Assembly (NCBI GenBank): GCA_031315865.1
Contig: JALDRJ010000002.1
Span: 1,710,001-1,774,000, forward strand
Direction of reading: 5' to 3'
Length of the DNA: 64,000 nucleotides
Source of the DNA: Nitrospirales bacterium
GTDB lineage: Bacteria > Nitrospirota > Nitrospiria > Nitrospirales > UBA8639
The position numbers were made by a program, and so were the translations under genes. Below the pieces are notes generated by a model. That model was not told where the DNA came from, did not search any database, and worked only from the letters and a program-made list of their open reading frames with translations. Shown here one piece after another: positions 8,629 to 16,970 of the stretch (the first letter of the stretch is position 1; each line of letters begins with the position of its first letter).

Positions 8629-9837
8629 ATGCCCCACGTCCGTTGGTTATTCAGTCTTTTCCTGGTTGTGGGGATGGTAGCCATGAGCAGTATCGCCTCC
8701 CTGGCGATCGCGAAACGTTCGATCTTTGGCGTCCCTGCCATTTCAACCTCTAAGAATGATGGCCGAGATTTTGGGATCATCGTCCCAATTTTGGAGTCGG
8801 ATGATGAGGGCAATCTTGTCTCTCTTATGGCGCCGATGGTGATTCATAATTCGTTCTTGGGCGTTCGCGGCACGATGAATTATTATCGGTACTGGTCTGC
8901 GGGGCGGCAATTAGAATTCGTCGGGTCCTACACGGAAGACATCGAGCGGAAGCTCAAGATTCAATATAAGGACCCGGGGTTTATTCAAGGGCTCTTTTTT
9001 CTCGATGTGGGCGCGGAGTTTTTTAAGAACGCAACGAAACGATTTTATGGGATCGGCCAGACCACGCCGAAAAGTAATGAAACCAATTACACGAGTCGAG
9101 AAATCGGAGTGCGTTGGAATTTTGGGATTCATCTCAACGACGTGACGCGTTTAATGATCGGCCAGCGATATCGTGATGTCGAAATGCAGCCTGGCGGTGT
9201 GGATACGTTGCCGTATACCAAAGATCGGTTCCCTGGAGTTGATGGAACGCAAAGAGTCACGATATTGGCCAATCGCCTGAGTTTTCAGTATGACAGTCGT
9301 GATAATCTCGTGACCCCCACGGCTGGAGTTCGCGCGGAAGCCTACGCCGAAGCTGTTCATAATTTTCAGCGGCAGAGTGCGGATGATTTCGTCTACTTTC
9401 GGTATGGGGTCGATGTTCGCGCCTTATTCCCCAGCCCCTCGAAACGTCTGATCCTTGCCGTTCGTGGGAATGTACAGCTCAGTGTCGGGAGTGGTATCCC
9501 GTTCTATGAACGAAGCTCGTTAGGAGGACAGGATAATTTACGGGGATATGGGCAGGATCGTTTTATCGATCGACACCTTGTCTCATTGAATGTTGAAGAG
9601 CGTATTCATGCGCTGGGAATCAATTTATTTAACGTGAATGTTGAGTTTGAAGTCGTCCCATTCATCGATATGGGAAGGACATACCGGAATTTTAAATATC
9701 GACAATTTAATGAATATGAGCTGACGCCGGGTATCGGGTTTCGCGGGATAGTCCGTCCTAATGTCGTGGGACGGGTCGATTGGGCGTACAGTAAAGACGG
9801 TGGAGCGGTCTTTGCGGGCTTGAGTTATCCGTTCTAG
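8629..9837 (+). CDS. Omp85/BamA-type outer-membrane barrel without POTRA domains
   Basis: The 402-residue protein has a signal peptide (SLFLVVGMVAMSSIASLAIA) and then one beta-barrel domain of the bacterial surface antigen (D15/Omp85) type. The L6-type motif GGQDNLRGYGQDRF is at about residue 300, the barrel alternation is clear (VDVRALFPSP, LILAVRGNVQLSVGSG), and the chain ends in Phe, as required for barrel recognition by BAM. No POTRA domains are present, so it resembles short Omp85 relatives rather than BamA itself. It starts 11 bp after the MlaC-like gene and is probably translated from the same message. A function in moving lipid to or through the outer membrane is inference from context. 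Confidence 0.8.
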   Translation: MPHVRWLFSLFLVVGMVAMSSIASLAIAKRSIFGVPAISTSKNDGRDFGIIVPILESDDEGNLVSLMAPMVIHNSFLGVRGTMNYYRYWSAGRQLEFVGSYTEDIERKLKIQYKDPGFIQGLFFLDVGAEFFKNATKRFYGIGQTTPKSNETNYTSREIGVRWNFGIHLNDVTRLMIGQRYRDVEMQPGGVDTLPYTKDRFPGVDGTQRVTILANRLSFQYDSRDNLVTPTAGVRAEAYAEAVHNFQRQSADDFVYFRYGVDVRALFPSPSKRLILAVRGNVQLSVGSGIPFYERSSLGGQDNLRGYGQDRFIDRHLVSLNVEERIHALGINLFNVNVEFEVVPFIDMGRTYRNFKYRQFNEYELTPGIGFRGIVRPNVVGRVDWAYSKDGGAVFAGLSYPF

Positions 9838-9887
9838 CTCGTCGATGGCCTCAAGTTCGAAAAACAAAATGCAGGAAAAGTGAGAAT

Positions 9888-10688
9888 ATGAGTTTCAGGG
9901 CGAAGAAAAACCTCAATCGTTCTGGCTTAAGGCATGCCCTAACTTTGTCTTCTGTGATTTTTCTATTTTCCTTATGTGTTGCGCTGAGCTTTTTGGTGCT
10001 GATGTCTGTGCTACATGTGTGGAGCCAGCAGGATGAGACATTCTATCTTCAGACGATTCACGAACAGATCAAGCATGCGCAGGTCGAGATTGAGGCAAGT
10101 CCGCGTGATCCGCGACTTCTCACAAAGCTGGCGGGTCTGTATTTGAATCTTGGCGCGGTGAAACAGGGTTCAATCGAACAACGGATTTCTTTTCATGAAC
10201 AGGGAGCGCAGCTCGCTAAACGAGCCTTGACGATTCAAGAAACTCTGGCTGATGCGCATTTTTACTATGCGGCCAATCTCGGAAGCGCGACCCAGCTTAA
10301 AGGAATGATGGCATCAGCATTCGTTGTCCAAGAGTTGAAGTCCCACGCCAATCGAGCCCTGGAACTTCAACACGATCATGTCCCGGCACTTCACATGCTT
10401 GGTCGGATATTCGATGAGTTGCCCTGGTTTCTCGGTGGCGATGAAGAGTTGGCTCTCCAATATATGGAACGAGCGGTCGCAATCGATGAACATGACGTTC
10501 ATGTCCGCCTTGATCTTGCAAAATTGTACATCAAAAGAGACCACGTCCACGCCGCGAAGCGGGAGCTCGAGAAGATCGTGACCGAGAACTCTCAAAAACA
10601 GGATTGGATGTGGAAACGGTATTATCAACCCGAGGCGACTGAGTTGCTCACGGAACTTCAATCATATGATGATGCGGATCAGGAGTAA
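9888..10688 (+). CDS. Membrane-anchored TPR protein
   Basis: The 266-residue protein has one N-terminal hydrophobic segment (around residues 17-45, VIFLFSLCVALSFLVLMSVL) and a soluble part built of TPR-like helical pairs (for example PRDPRLLTKLAGLYLNLGA and VHVRLDLAKLYIKRDHVHAA). This resembles periplasmic TPR adaptor proteins near outer-membrane systems. It follows the Omp85-type gene by 50 bp with AGGAAAAG upstream of the ATG. Together with the MlaC-like and Omp85-like genes it may form a small envelope-trafficking unit. No catalytic motif is visible. Confidence 0.75.
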   Translation: MSFRAKKNLNRSGLRHALTLSSVIFLFSLCVALSFLVLMSVLHVWSQQDETFYLQTIHEQIKHAQVEIEASPRDPRLLTKLAGLYLNLGAVKQGSIEQRISFHEQGAQLAKRALTIQETLADAHFYYAANLGSATQLKGMMASAFVVQELKSHANRALELQHDHVPALHMLGRIFDELPWFLGGDEELALQYMERAVAIDEHDVHVRLDLAKLYIKRDHVHAAKRELEKIVTENSQKQDWMWKRYYQPEATELLTELQSYDDADQE

Positions 10689-10721
10689 GCGCGTGAGCCT
10701 GCGTTCGCCACGCGGCATTTC

Positions 10722-10750
10722 TTGACATGTTTTCACGACTATGGGAAAAT
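10722..10750 (+). promoter_or_regulatory. Possible promoter upstream of dxs
   Basis: A perfect TTGACA is followed after 17 bp by GAAAAT, which matches four of six -10 positions. It lies about 95 bp before the dxs start, in a 155-bp gap, so dxs-ispG may be transcribed separately from shc. Confidence 0.35.
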
Positions 10751-10844
10751 CACCGTGGTTAAAGAAAACTACGCATGTCTGATATTTTCCTAGCTTTTCC
10801 TGCCTAGGTGTCTCATCAATCGTCCATAGCGAAAGGTTGATCTT

Positions 10845-12743
10845 ATGTCGGTATTAAAAAGGATTGAGAGTCCTCAAGATCTCAAAAAGCTCTCTCCGGA
10901 TGAGTTTCCTGAGCTCTGTCAAGAAATCCGGAGTCTCATTATCTCTGTAGTCTCGGATGTCGGTGGACACCTTGCGTCAAATTTGGGTGTCGTCGAATTG
11001 ACGGTTGCGCTGCATTATCTCCTTAAAACGCCTCAAGATAGGATTGTATGGGACACGAGTAATCAAGCCTATGCTCATAAGTTGTTGACCGGTAGACGAG
11101 AACAATTCCATACCCTGCGCCAGTTCGGCGGCATGAGTGGATTCTGTAAGAGAGAAGAAAGTGATTACGATGCTTTTAATGCCGGACATGCAGGGACGGG
11201 TGTTTCAGCCGCAGTCGGGTTCTCCGAGGCTCATGAGCAACTCAGGCTTCCGCATCGAACGGTTTGTGTCGTGGGAGATGGGGCGCTCACGGCCGGTATG
11301 ACCTTGGAAGGATTACAGCACGCAGGAGATCTTGGAAGAAATCTCATTGTGATACTCAATGATAATCAAATGTCGATATCCCGGAATGTCGGGGCCATCT
11401 CTGCATACTTGAATCGAACCTTTACGGGTGAGTTTTACACCAGACTTCGTGAAGAAACTTCGCAACTGCTCGAGACCATTCCGCAAATTGGCGAGCCCGT
11501 CAAGAAAATGGCCATTCGGGCGGAAGAACTCGCCAAAGGCTTTTTGCTTCCGGGCTTGCTCTTTGAAGAGTTAGGGTTTCGTTATGTCGGACCGATCGAT
11601 GGACACAATTTTGAACATCTTTTGCCGACCCTGGAAAATATACTCAAACTCAAAGGGCCCACGCTTCTGCACGTGATCACGAAAAAGGGGCTCGGGTTCG
11701 AGCCGGCCATGAAGAATCCGGTCTGGTTCCATGCCTGCTCACCGTTTGATGCCCATACCGGTGAACCCAAGAAGAAATCATCCAGGCCGTCATATAGCGC
11801 TGTGGCCGTGAAGACATTGGTCAATATGGCCAAGGAAGATAAACGGATCGTCGCGATCACCGCGGCGATGTGCGAAGGCACCGGTCTCAATGCCTTTGAA
11901 AAAGCATTTCCCGATCGTCTGTACGATGTCGGGATTGCCGAACAACATGCTGTAACCTTTGCAGCTGGCCTCGCAGCCCAAGGCATGCGTCCCGTGATCT
12001 GTATGTATTCCACGTTCTTGCAGCGGGCCTATGATCAGGTGGTCCATGACGTGGCGACCCAAGACTTGCCCGTCACATTGTGCATTGACCGGGGAGGTTT
12101 GGTGGCCGAAGACGGAACGACTCACCACGGCGCCTTTGACTATGCCTATCTTCGGCACGTTCCAAACATGATTGTCATGGCACCAAAAGATGAGAATGAA
12201 TTGCAGCACATGGTGAAGAGTTGTGTGCATTACGATAAGCCTGTGGCCGTGAGGTACCCGCGTGGTTCGAGCCTTGGTGTGCCCATGGATCCCGAGCCTG
12301 AGCCACTTCCTCTCGGGCAGGGAGAGTTACTGCGAGAAGGCGACGACGTGGCGCTTGTGGCGGTCGGGGTGCTTGTTCACCATGCCTTGGAGGCAGCCGA
12401 TCGACTGGCCGAGGAAGGTATTTCGGCGGCCGTGGTGAATGCCCGTTTTGTGAAGCCTCTTGATGAAGCGTTGATCGGGAATGTGGCTCGAAACGTGAAA
12501 TGTCTGTTGACCATGGAAGAAGGATGCCGCATGGGTGGTTTTGGATCGGCCGTCCTGGAGTCATTATCAGACCAAGGTCTATGGCAGCTGCCAACCAAAG
12601 TGTTAGGGCTTCCCGATATCTATATTGAGCAGGGCCCTCAAGAACTCTTGCGCGAAAAGTATGGATTGACGGCGAATGGCATCTATGATCAAGCTAAAGC
12701 CCTTCTTGAACGGGTTTCCCTCCAGACGACTGTCATGAGTTAG
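10845..12743 (+). CDS. dxs: 1-deoxy-D-xylulose-5-phosphate synthase
   Basis: This thiamine-diphosphate enzyme condenses pyruvate and glyceraldehyde 3-phosphate in the first step of the MEP isoprenoid pathway. The 632-residue protein has the GGHLASNLG segment with catalytic His42, the TPP-binding motif GDGALTAGM (144-152) ending at LNDNQMSIS (171-179), the second domain with YDVGIAEQHAVTFAAGLA, and the transketolase C-terminal domain. Length and motif order match the family. It sits in the hopanoid block 11 bp upstream of ispG, which links precursor supply to squalene and hopene production. Confidence 0.98.
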   Translation: MSVLKRIESPQDLKKLSPDEFPELCQEIRSLIISVVSDVGGHLASNLGVVELTVALHYLLKTPQDRIVWDTSNQAYAHKLLTGRREQFHTLRQFGGMSGFCKREESDYDAFNAGHAGTGVSAAVGFSEAHEQLRLPHRTVCVVGDGALTAGMTLEGLQHAGDLGRNLIVILNDNQMSISRNVGAISAYLNRTFTGEFYTRLREETSQLLETIPQIGEPVKKMAIRAEELAKGFLLPGLLFEELGFRYVGPIDGHNFEHLLPTLENILKLKGPTLLHVITKKGLGFEPAMKNPVWFHACSPFDAHTGEPKKKSSRPSYSAVAVKTLVNMAKEDKRIVAITAAMCEGTGLNAFEKAFPDRLYDVGIAEQHAVTFAAGLAAQGMRPVICMYSTFLQRAYDQVVHDVATQDLPVTLCIDRGGLVAEDGTTHHGAFDYAYLRHVPNMIVMAPKDENELQHMVKSCVHYDKPVAVRYPRGSSLGVPMDPEPEPLPLGQGELLREGDDVALVAVGVLVHHALEAADRLAEEGISAAVVNARFVKPLDEALIGNVARNVKCLLTMEEGCRMGGFGSAVLESLSDQGLWQLPTKVLGLPDIYIEQGPQELLREKYGLTANGIYDQAKALLERVSLQTTVMS

Positions 12744-12754
12744 GTAACGGACTC

Positions 12755-13960
12755 GTGTACATCACCCGTCGGAAAACCAAGCAAGTACAAGTTGGGAACG
12801 TCAAAATTGGGGGGGATGCCCCTATCTCCGTTCAATCCATGACGATTCCGCATCCTAGCGATGTTCAGTCTACGCTCGAGCAAATTCAGCAGCTTGAGCA
12901 AGCCGGGTGCGAATTAATTCGAGTCGCGGTCCCAGACCTGGAAGCTGCCGCAGCACTCCCCAAGATTAAACCGCACATGTCAGTGCCTTTAATCGCCGAT
13001 ATTCACTTCGATCACCGTTTAGCCTTGAAAGCGGCAGAGGTCGTGGATTGCGTCCGAATCAATCCAGGAAATATCGGGCCATGGTGGAAAACGGAAGAAG
13101 TCATCAAGGCGGTGAATGACAATGGTATTCCACTCCGTATCGGTGTAAATGGAGGGTCGCTTGAAAAGCCGCTACTGGAGAAGTACGGCTATCCTACGGC
13201 CGAAGCCTTAGCTGAATCGGCTCTGAATGCTGTCCATGCACTGGAAGATGTGGGCTTCACGAACATGAAAGTTTCACTAAAAGCTTCAGACGTCCACATG
13301 GCGATTGATGCCTACTGGCTGTTCGCACAACAATCCAACTATCCTCTGCATATCGGCATCACCGAAGCGGGCACGGCCATGACGGGAGCCGTCAAGTCGG
13401 CCTTGGGTTTAGGGTGGCTGTTGTCACAAGGCATCGGCGATACCTTGCGTGTTTCGCTGGCCGCCGATCCTGTCGAAGAAGTCAAAGTTGGGTTTGAAAT
13501 CTTAAAGTCTCTTGAGCTAAGGCATCGTGGGGTGAATGTGATTGCCTGTCCCACCTGTGGTCGGGTAGAAATCGATGTCGTCAAAATGGCGAATGAACTT
13601 GAGAGGCGATTAGCTCACATTAAAACTCCCATGACGGTTTCGGTCTTGGGGTGCGTGGTGAATGGGATAGGTGAAGGGAAAGAAGCCGATATTGGCATTG
13701 CCGGAGGTCAAGGGGCAGGGATCCTGTTTAAACAAGGTAAGCTGATGCATAAGGTGCCATCGGAAGAGTTGGTGGATACATTGGTCGAAGAAGTCGAATT
13801 GATGGCGAAAGAAAAAGAAGCTGAATTGGGTCGTGAGTCTATGAATGCTGTGTCATCTCATCAGACTCTTTCCTCTTTCGATCACTCGCAGTCACACTCG
13901 TTACGAACCGAGCCTCGAGAGAATTCACGAGAACTTCCAGTCCTTCCAGTCCGTTCCTGA
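12755..13960 (+). CDS. ispG: 4-hydroxy-3-methylbut-2-enyl-diphosphate synthase (IspG/GcpE)
   Basis: IspG reduces MEcPP to HMBPP with a [4Fe-4S] cluster, late in the MEP pathway. The three cluster cysteines are visible: Cys265 and Cys268 in ACPTCGR, and Cys300 in VLGCVVNGIGEGKEADIG, with the conserved Glu307 nearby. The N-terminal TIM barrel starts with RRKTKQVQVGNVKIGG. It starts with GTG, 11 bp after dxs. The protein is 401 residues long because of a polar tail of about 40 residues after residue 360 (Ser/His/Arg rich), which bacterial IspG proteins of about 355-375 residues do not have. The tail may be disordered. Confidence 0.97.
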   Translation: MYITRRKTKQVQVGNVKIGGDAPISVQSMTIPHPSDVQSTLEQIQQLEQAGCELIRVAVPDLEAAAALPKIKPHMSVPLIADIHFDHRLALKAAEVVDCVRINPGNIGPWWKTEEVIKAVNDNGIPLRIGVNGGSLEKPLLEKYGYPTAEALAESALNAVHALEDVGFTNMKVSLKASDVHMAIDAYWLFAQQSNYPLHIGITEAGTAMTGAVKSALGLGWLLSQGIGDTLRVSLAADPVEEVKVGFEILKSLELRHRGVNVIACPTCGRVEIDVVKMANELERRLAHIKTPMTVSVLGCVVNGIGEGKEADIGIAGGQGAGILFKQGKLMHKVPSEELVDTLVEEVELMAKEKEAELGRESMNAVSSHQTLSSFDHSQSHSLRTEPRENSRELPVLPVRS

Positions 13961-13991
13961 GTCTTCTATTACGGGATCCTCTCAAATCGTC

Positions 13992-14021
13992 TTGTCTTCG
14001 TTGATTGCGTGCCTCTATAAT
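13992..14021 (+). promoter_or_regulatory. Promoter for tRNA-Cys
   Basis: TTGTCT and a perfect TATAAT are separated by 18 bp, and the -10 box ends 9 bp before the first base of the mature tRNA, a usual distance for tRNA promoters. Confidence 0.6.
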
Positions 14022-14030
14022 GAACTCCTT

Positions 14031-14106
14031 GGCGCCGTACCCAAGTGGCTAAGGGAGCAGTCTGCAAAACTGCGATTCAGCGGTTCGAACCCGCTCGGCG
14101 CCTCCA
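14031..14106 (+). tRNA. tRNA-Cys (anticodon GCA)
   Basis: The full cloverleaf can be folded by eye. The acceptor arm GGCGCCG pairs with CGGCGCC, the anticodon arm GCAGT/ACTGC carries loop CTGCAAA with anticodon GCA, and the T arm has GCGG-TTCGAAC-CCGC. The discriminator is T (U73), as expected for bacterial tRNA-Cys, and the CCA end is encoded. It lies between ispG and hpnH. Confidence 0.97.
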
Positions 14107-14233
14107 CTTCTCGATACCCATTTCTTCATTCGTGAAGCCTGGTTCATAACGAATTTAATAGCGAAGGCTTTCTGTGAGAGGACTACACCTAAATAGACTT
14201 TCATTCCCGCAGCTAAGATAGAAGGAGAGCACG

Positions 14234-15250
14234 ATGGCCGTACCTGTCTCTCAGATGTTCACTGTCGCGAAGTATGTCATTACTCAAAAGCTCAAAAAAA
14301 CCAAGCGATATCCGCTCGTTCTCATGCTTGAGCCCCTCTTTCGCTGTAACCTTGAATGTGCGGGGTGCGGAAAAATTCAATATCCCGAGCATGTTCTTGA
14401 TCGTCGGCTGACTCCCGAGCAATGCTGGGCGGCGGCTGACGACTGTGGTGCGCCGATTGTCAGTATCCCTGGTGGAGAGCCGCTGATTCATCCGGAAATG
14501 CCGAAGATCATCCAAGGATTGGTCGCCAGAAAGAAGTATGTGTATCTGTGCACGAATGCGATCTTATTAGAGCGGAAGTTGGCCGATTATACCCCGTCTA
14601 AATATTTAACCTTTAGTATTCATATGGACGGGTTGAGGGATGAACATGATTTGGCCGTGTGTCGTGATGGGGTCTACGATGTGGCGGTCAAGGCCATCCG
14701 GGCGGCGTTGAAGCGCGGGTTTCGCGTCACGACCAATACCACATTGTTTGATGATGCGAATCCGTCTCGCGTCCGAAAATTTTTCGACGAAATGATGGGG
14801 CTGGGTGTCGAAGGCATGATGATCTCACCGGGCTATAGTTATGACAAGGCTCCTGACCAAAACAGTTTTCTTAAGCGCGATCGCACGCGTGCGCTCTTTA
14901 CTCAGCTGCTCAGTGAGCGAAAGAGGGCCTGGCAGTTCAATCAATCTCCGCTCTTCTTGGAATTTTTGATGGGGAAGCGAGACTATCAATGTACCCCCTG
15001 GGGGAATCCTACGTATAATGTTTTTGGCTGGCAGAAGCCGTGCTATTTAATTCAGGATGGCTACGTGTCTTCATTTCGTGAGCTCCTCGAAGAGACCGAC
15101 TGGGATCAGTACGGAACTGGGCGCAATGACAAGTGTCGCGATTGCATGGTGCATTGTGGGTATGAAGCCTCAGCGGTTGAAGATACCTTTAGCACGTGGT
15201 CCGGGTTTTTGGGGACAGTCCGGGCGACACTCTTTCCAAAGGCGACTTAG
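14234..15250 (+). CDS. hpnH: Adenosylhopane synthase HpnH (radical SAM)
   Basis: HpnH adds a 5'-deoxyadenosyl group to diploptene, giving adenosylhopane, the first step of side-chain extension. The 338-residue protein has the radical-SAM cluster motif CNLECAGCG (Cys38, Cys42, Cys45) and IPGGEPLIHPEMP (the GGE SAM-binding motif). The C-terminal part contains further Cys in CTPWG, KPCYLI and KCRDCMVHCGYE, as in this SPASM-like family. A ribosome site (AGAAGGAGAG) lies just before the ATG. With shc and hpnG upstream, the pathway from squalene to ribosylhopane is nearly complete in this window. Confidence 0.95.
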   Translation: MAVPVSQMFTVAKYVITQKLKKTKRYPLVLMLEPLFRCNLECAGCGKIQYPEHVLDRRLTPEQCWAAADDCGAPIVSIPGGEPLIHPEMPKIIQGLVARKKYVYLCTNAILLERKLADYTPSKYLTFSIHMDGLRDEHDLAVCRDGVYDVAVKAIRAALKRGFRVTTNTTLFDDANPSRVRKFFDEMMGLGVEGMMISPGYSYDKAPDQNSFLKRDRTRALFTQLLSERKRAWQFNQSPLFLEFLMGKRDYQCTPWGNPTYNVFGWQKPCYLIQDGYVSSFRELLEETDWDQYGTGRNDKCRDCMVHCGYEASAVEDTFSTWSGFLGTVRATLFPKAT

Positions 15251-15295
15251 AGCTCCCTCGATTATTTTGATTTCTGAGTGTGATGGCTTGCCGTG

Positions 15296-15661
15296 ATGAC
15301 GAATGACCAAGATCATCCCCCTTCTACAGGACAGAGTCTCGAAGGGCATGTCTTTACGTTGACGGATCCTCAAGAGCGATTACGTGTGATTGAGCTTGCA
15401 TTTGATTATCGCGGCGATGTCACGATCGAGTTAGGTTCAGGAGAGATGATAGAAGGGTATCTCTTCGATAGAGATGGGGCGTCTTCCAGTCCGACGATTA
15501 AAATGTTTCTTAAGGGACAGTCTGAAGCGCGAACGCTCGACATTCAACAGATCATTTCCCTGACCTTTTCAGGGGAAGACACGGCGTTCGGGAAATCTTG
15601 GGATGATTGGGTCAATAAGAAGGAAAAGGTTTCTCAAAAGGTTCATGCCTCTGGCGAGTGA
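15296..15661 (+). CDS. Conserved small protein of unknown function downstream of hpnH
   Basis: This soluble protein of about 121 residues has no signal peptide, membrane segment or recognised motif. Its middle part (VTIELGSGEMIEGYLFDRDG followed by TIKMFLKGQSEARTLDIQQI) looks like a small beta-barrel of the Sm/SH3 kind, but that is only a visual impression. The end is charged (WDDWVNKKEKVSQKV). It follows hpnH by 45 bp in the same direction and may be co-transcribed, which would tie it to hopanoid metabolism. GTG at 15293 directly before the ATG is an alternative start. Confidence 0.7.
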   Translation: MTNDQDHPPSTGQSLEGHVFTLTDPQERLRVIELAFDYRGDVTIELGSGEMIEGYLFDRDGASSSPTIKMFLKGQSEARTLDIQQIISLTFSGEDTAFGKSWDDWVNKKEKVSQKVHASGE

Positions 15662-16414
15662 TCCCTCCTGCCTCTCCATGATTCGGTAGCCTGTTTTTTC
15701 TGCAGGGTTTCTACCTGCTTTGTATTTCCTCTCTCCGGCCTTTCTTTTGAATATATTTCGGGAAAACAAAAACCTGCACATACCGTAAGCCCTAGGTGCT
15801 GAAATGCATGATGATAGTTCACTGTAATTCTGCAAATCTAGCGGACTGAAGGCATTCGAAGCGGAGTTGTTCAATGAGTAAAAGAAAACGTATTGTTGAG
15901 TTTCATGGCACTGAGAAAGGAAGATTTTCGATATGTGAAAAATTTTCGTACGTAGATGCTTGCTTCGATCGAGTTCAACGTGCTGAATATCAAGAAACGT
16001 AATAAGCCGTTGATCGTGGGAATATGCAGGAAGAATGATTGACGGTAGCCCGTTGTCTGTGATAGAAACCACGGACATTTTGCGGAAGGGTTTTCGTGAT
16101 TGGATGAGTTGAGCCTTAAGCGGAAGAAGCTGGATCCCGTGGATCAAAGCGTGAGAGATCATAGAGCGTGATCCACAATTTATAGAGGCTGAATATCATA
16201 CATCGCATTTGTCGATATCATAAACCAGGCATAATAAAAGACAGCATTGCTTGAATTGTGTGAGGGCTTAATTTGAATGGCGCTTTTGTTCCTGGCTGGC
16301 GAGCGGGGAAAAGCGCTTTTTTGTGAGAGAGACGGTAGAGGATCCACACAAACTTCGAGTAAGCGATTTCGAGGAGCTGAATACATCACAATGTTTAATC
16401 AGGGGGTTGGGTAT
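15662..16414. other. 750-bp stretch without a supported gene, upstream of the respiratory cluster
   Basis: I see no protein with a ribosome site and plausible composition on either strand. A 197-codon minus-strand frame overlaps the preceding gene and has the composition of an antisense shadow. A short stem, GCAGG with CCTGC around 15702-15718 followed by TTTGTATTT, may end the hpnH transcript. The last 200 bp should hold the promoter of the respiratory cluster, but no convincing -35/-10 pair was found (TTGTCG at 16209 and CATAAT at 16230 are only 15 bp apart). Confidence 0.5.
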
Positions 16415-16900
16415 ATGAAGCAACGCTACAGTGTTAAGGCCGTATTCTTGATCGGGCTATCCGTTATAAGTTTAACCATCACGGCATGTGGTGGAGGAGG
16501 TTCTGAGGGTCCGCCAAAACCGCCGCCACCGGCTCCACCAGAGTATGCGGATAAGCATATGCCTGCTGATTACTGGAATAATCCAGCGATTATCGAGCAA
16601 GGGCAAGCCATCTACACAGGGCAACAGAATATTGACGTGAATTGCGCAAGTTGCCATGGGAAAAATGGGAAACCTGTAAAGGCTGGGGCAAGAGATTTTC
16701 GAAATACCGAACACATGAAGCTCTTTTCTGACTCACAGTGGTTTTGGCGTGTGTCGGAGGGTGTGAAGGGGACAAAGATGAAAGCTTGGAAGAGCAAGCT
16801 ATCGGAAGATGAAATTTGGAAAGTCATTGCCTTTGAAGCTACGTTTGGGTTGAAGGGGCAAAAATATGATGTAGAGAAGAAGGCATGGGTGCCAAACTGA
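16415..16900 (+). CDS. Monohaem c-type cytochrome lipoprotein
   Basis: This protein of about 161 residues has a lipoprotein signal (SVISLTITAC, lipid Cys25), then a Gly/Pro-rich linker (GGGGSEGPPKPPPPAPP), then one cytochrome c domain with the haem motif CASCH (residues 77-81). Met residues in GTKMKAWKSKL can supply the sixth haem ligand, and the following LSEDEIWKVIAF segment is typical of class I cytochromes c. The start at 16415 is chosen because AGGGGG lies 8 nt upstream and gives a compact signal peptide. The frame is open further upstream but without signal features. It opens a long run of respiratory genes and probably passes electrons on the periplasmic side. Confidence 0.88.
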   Translation: MKQRYSVKAVFLIGLSVISLTITACGGGGSEGPPKPPPPAPPEYADKHMPADYWNNPAIIEQGQAIYTGQQNIDVNCASCHGKNGKPVKAGARDFRNTEHMKLFSDSQWFWRVSEGVKGTKMKAWKSKLSEDEIWKVIAFEATFGLKGQKYDVEKKAWVPN

Positions 16901-16970
16901 GAATCCGAGAGTGTCTCGTTCAATTCGGTGAGGTATGTGAAGCCATGAATATGAAGGAGGGCGAAAACCC

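Noticed and set aside
12175-12594. Long minus-strand frame inside dxs
   Set aside because: Antisense shadow of a strongly conserved enzyme gene. The Pro/Arg-rich translation is typical of such shadows.
13845-14135. Plus-strand frame of 96 codons overlapping the ispG end and tRNA-Cys
   Set aside because: It is a translation of the tRNA (PKWLREQSAKLRFSGSNPLG) and has no ribosome site.
15569-16162. Minus-strand frame of 197 codons upstream of the respiratory cluster
   Set aside because: It overlaps the preceding gene by about 90 bp, has no ribosome site or recognisable domain, and its composition is that of an antisense shadow.
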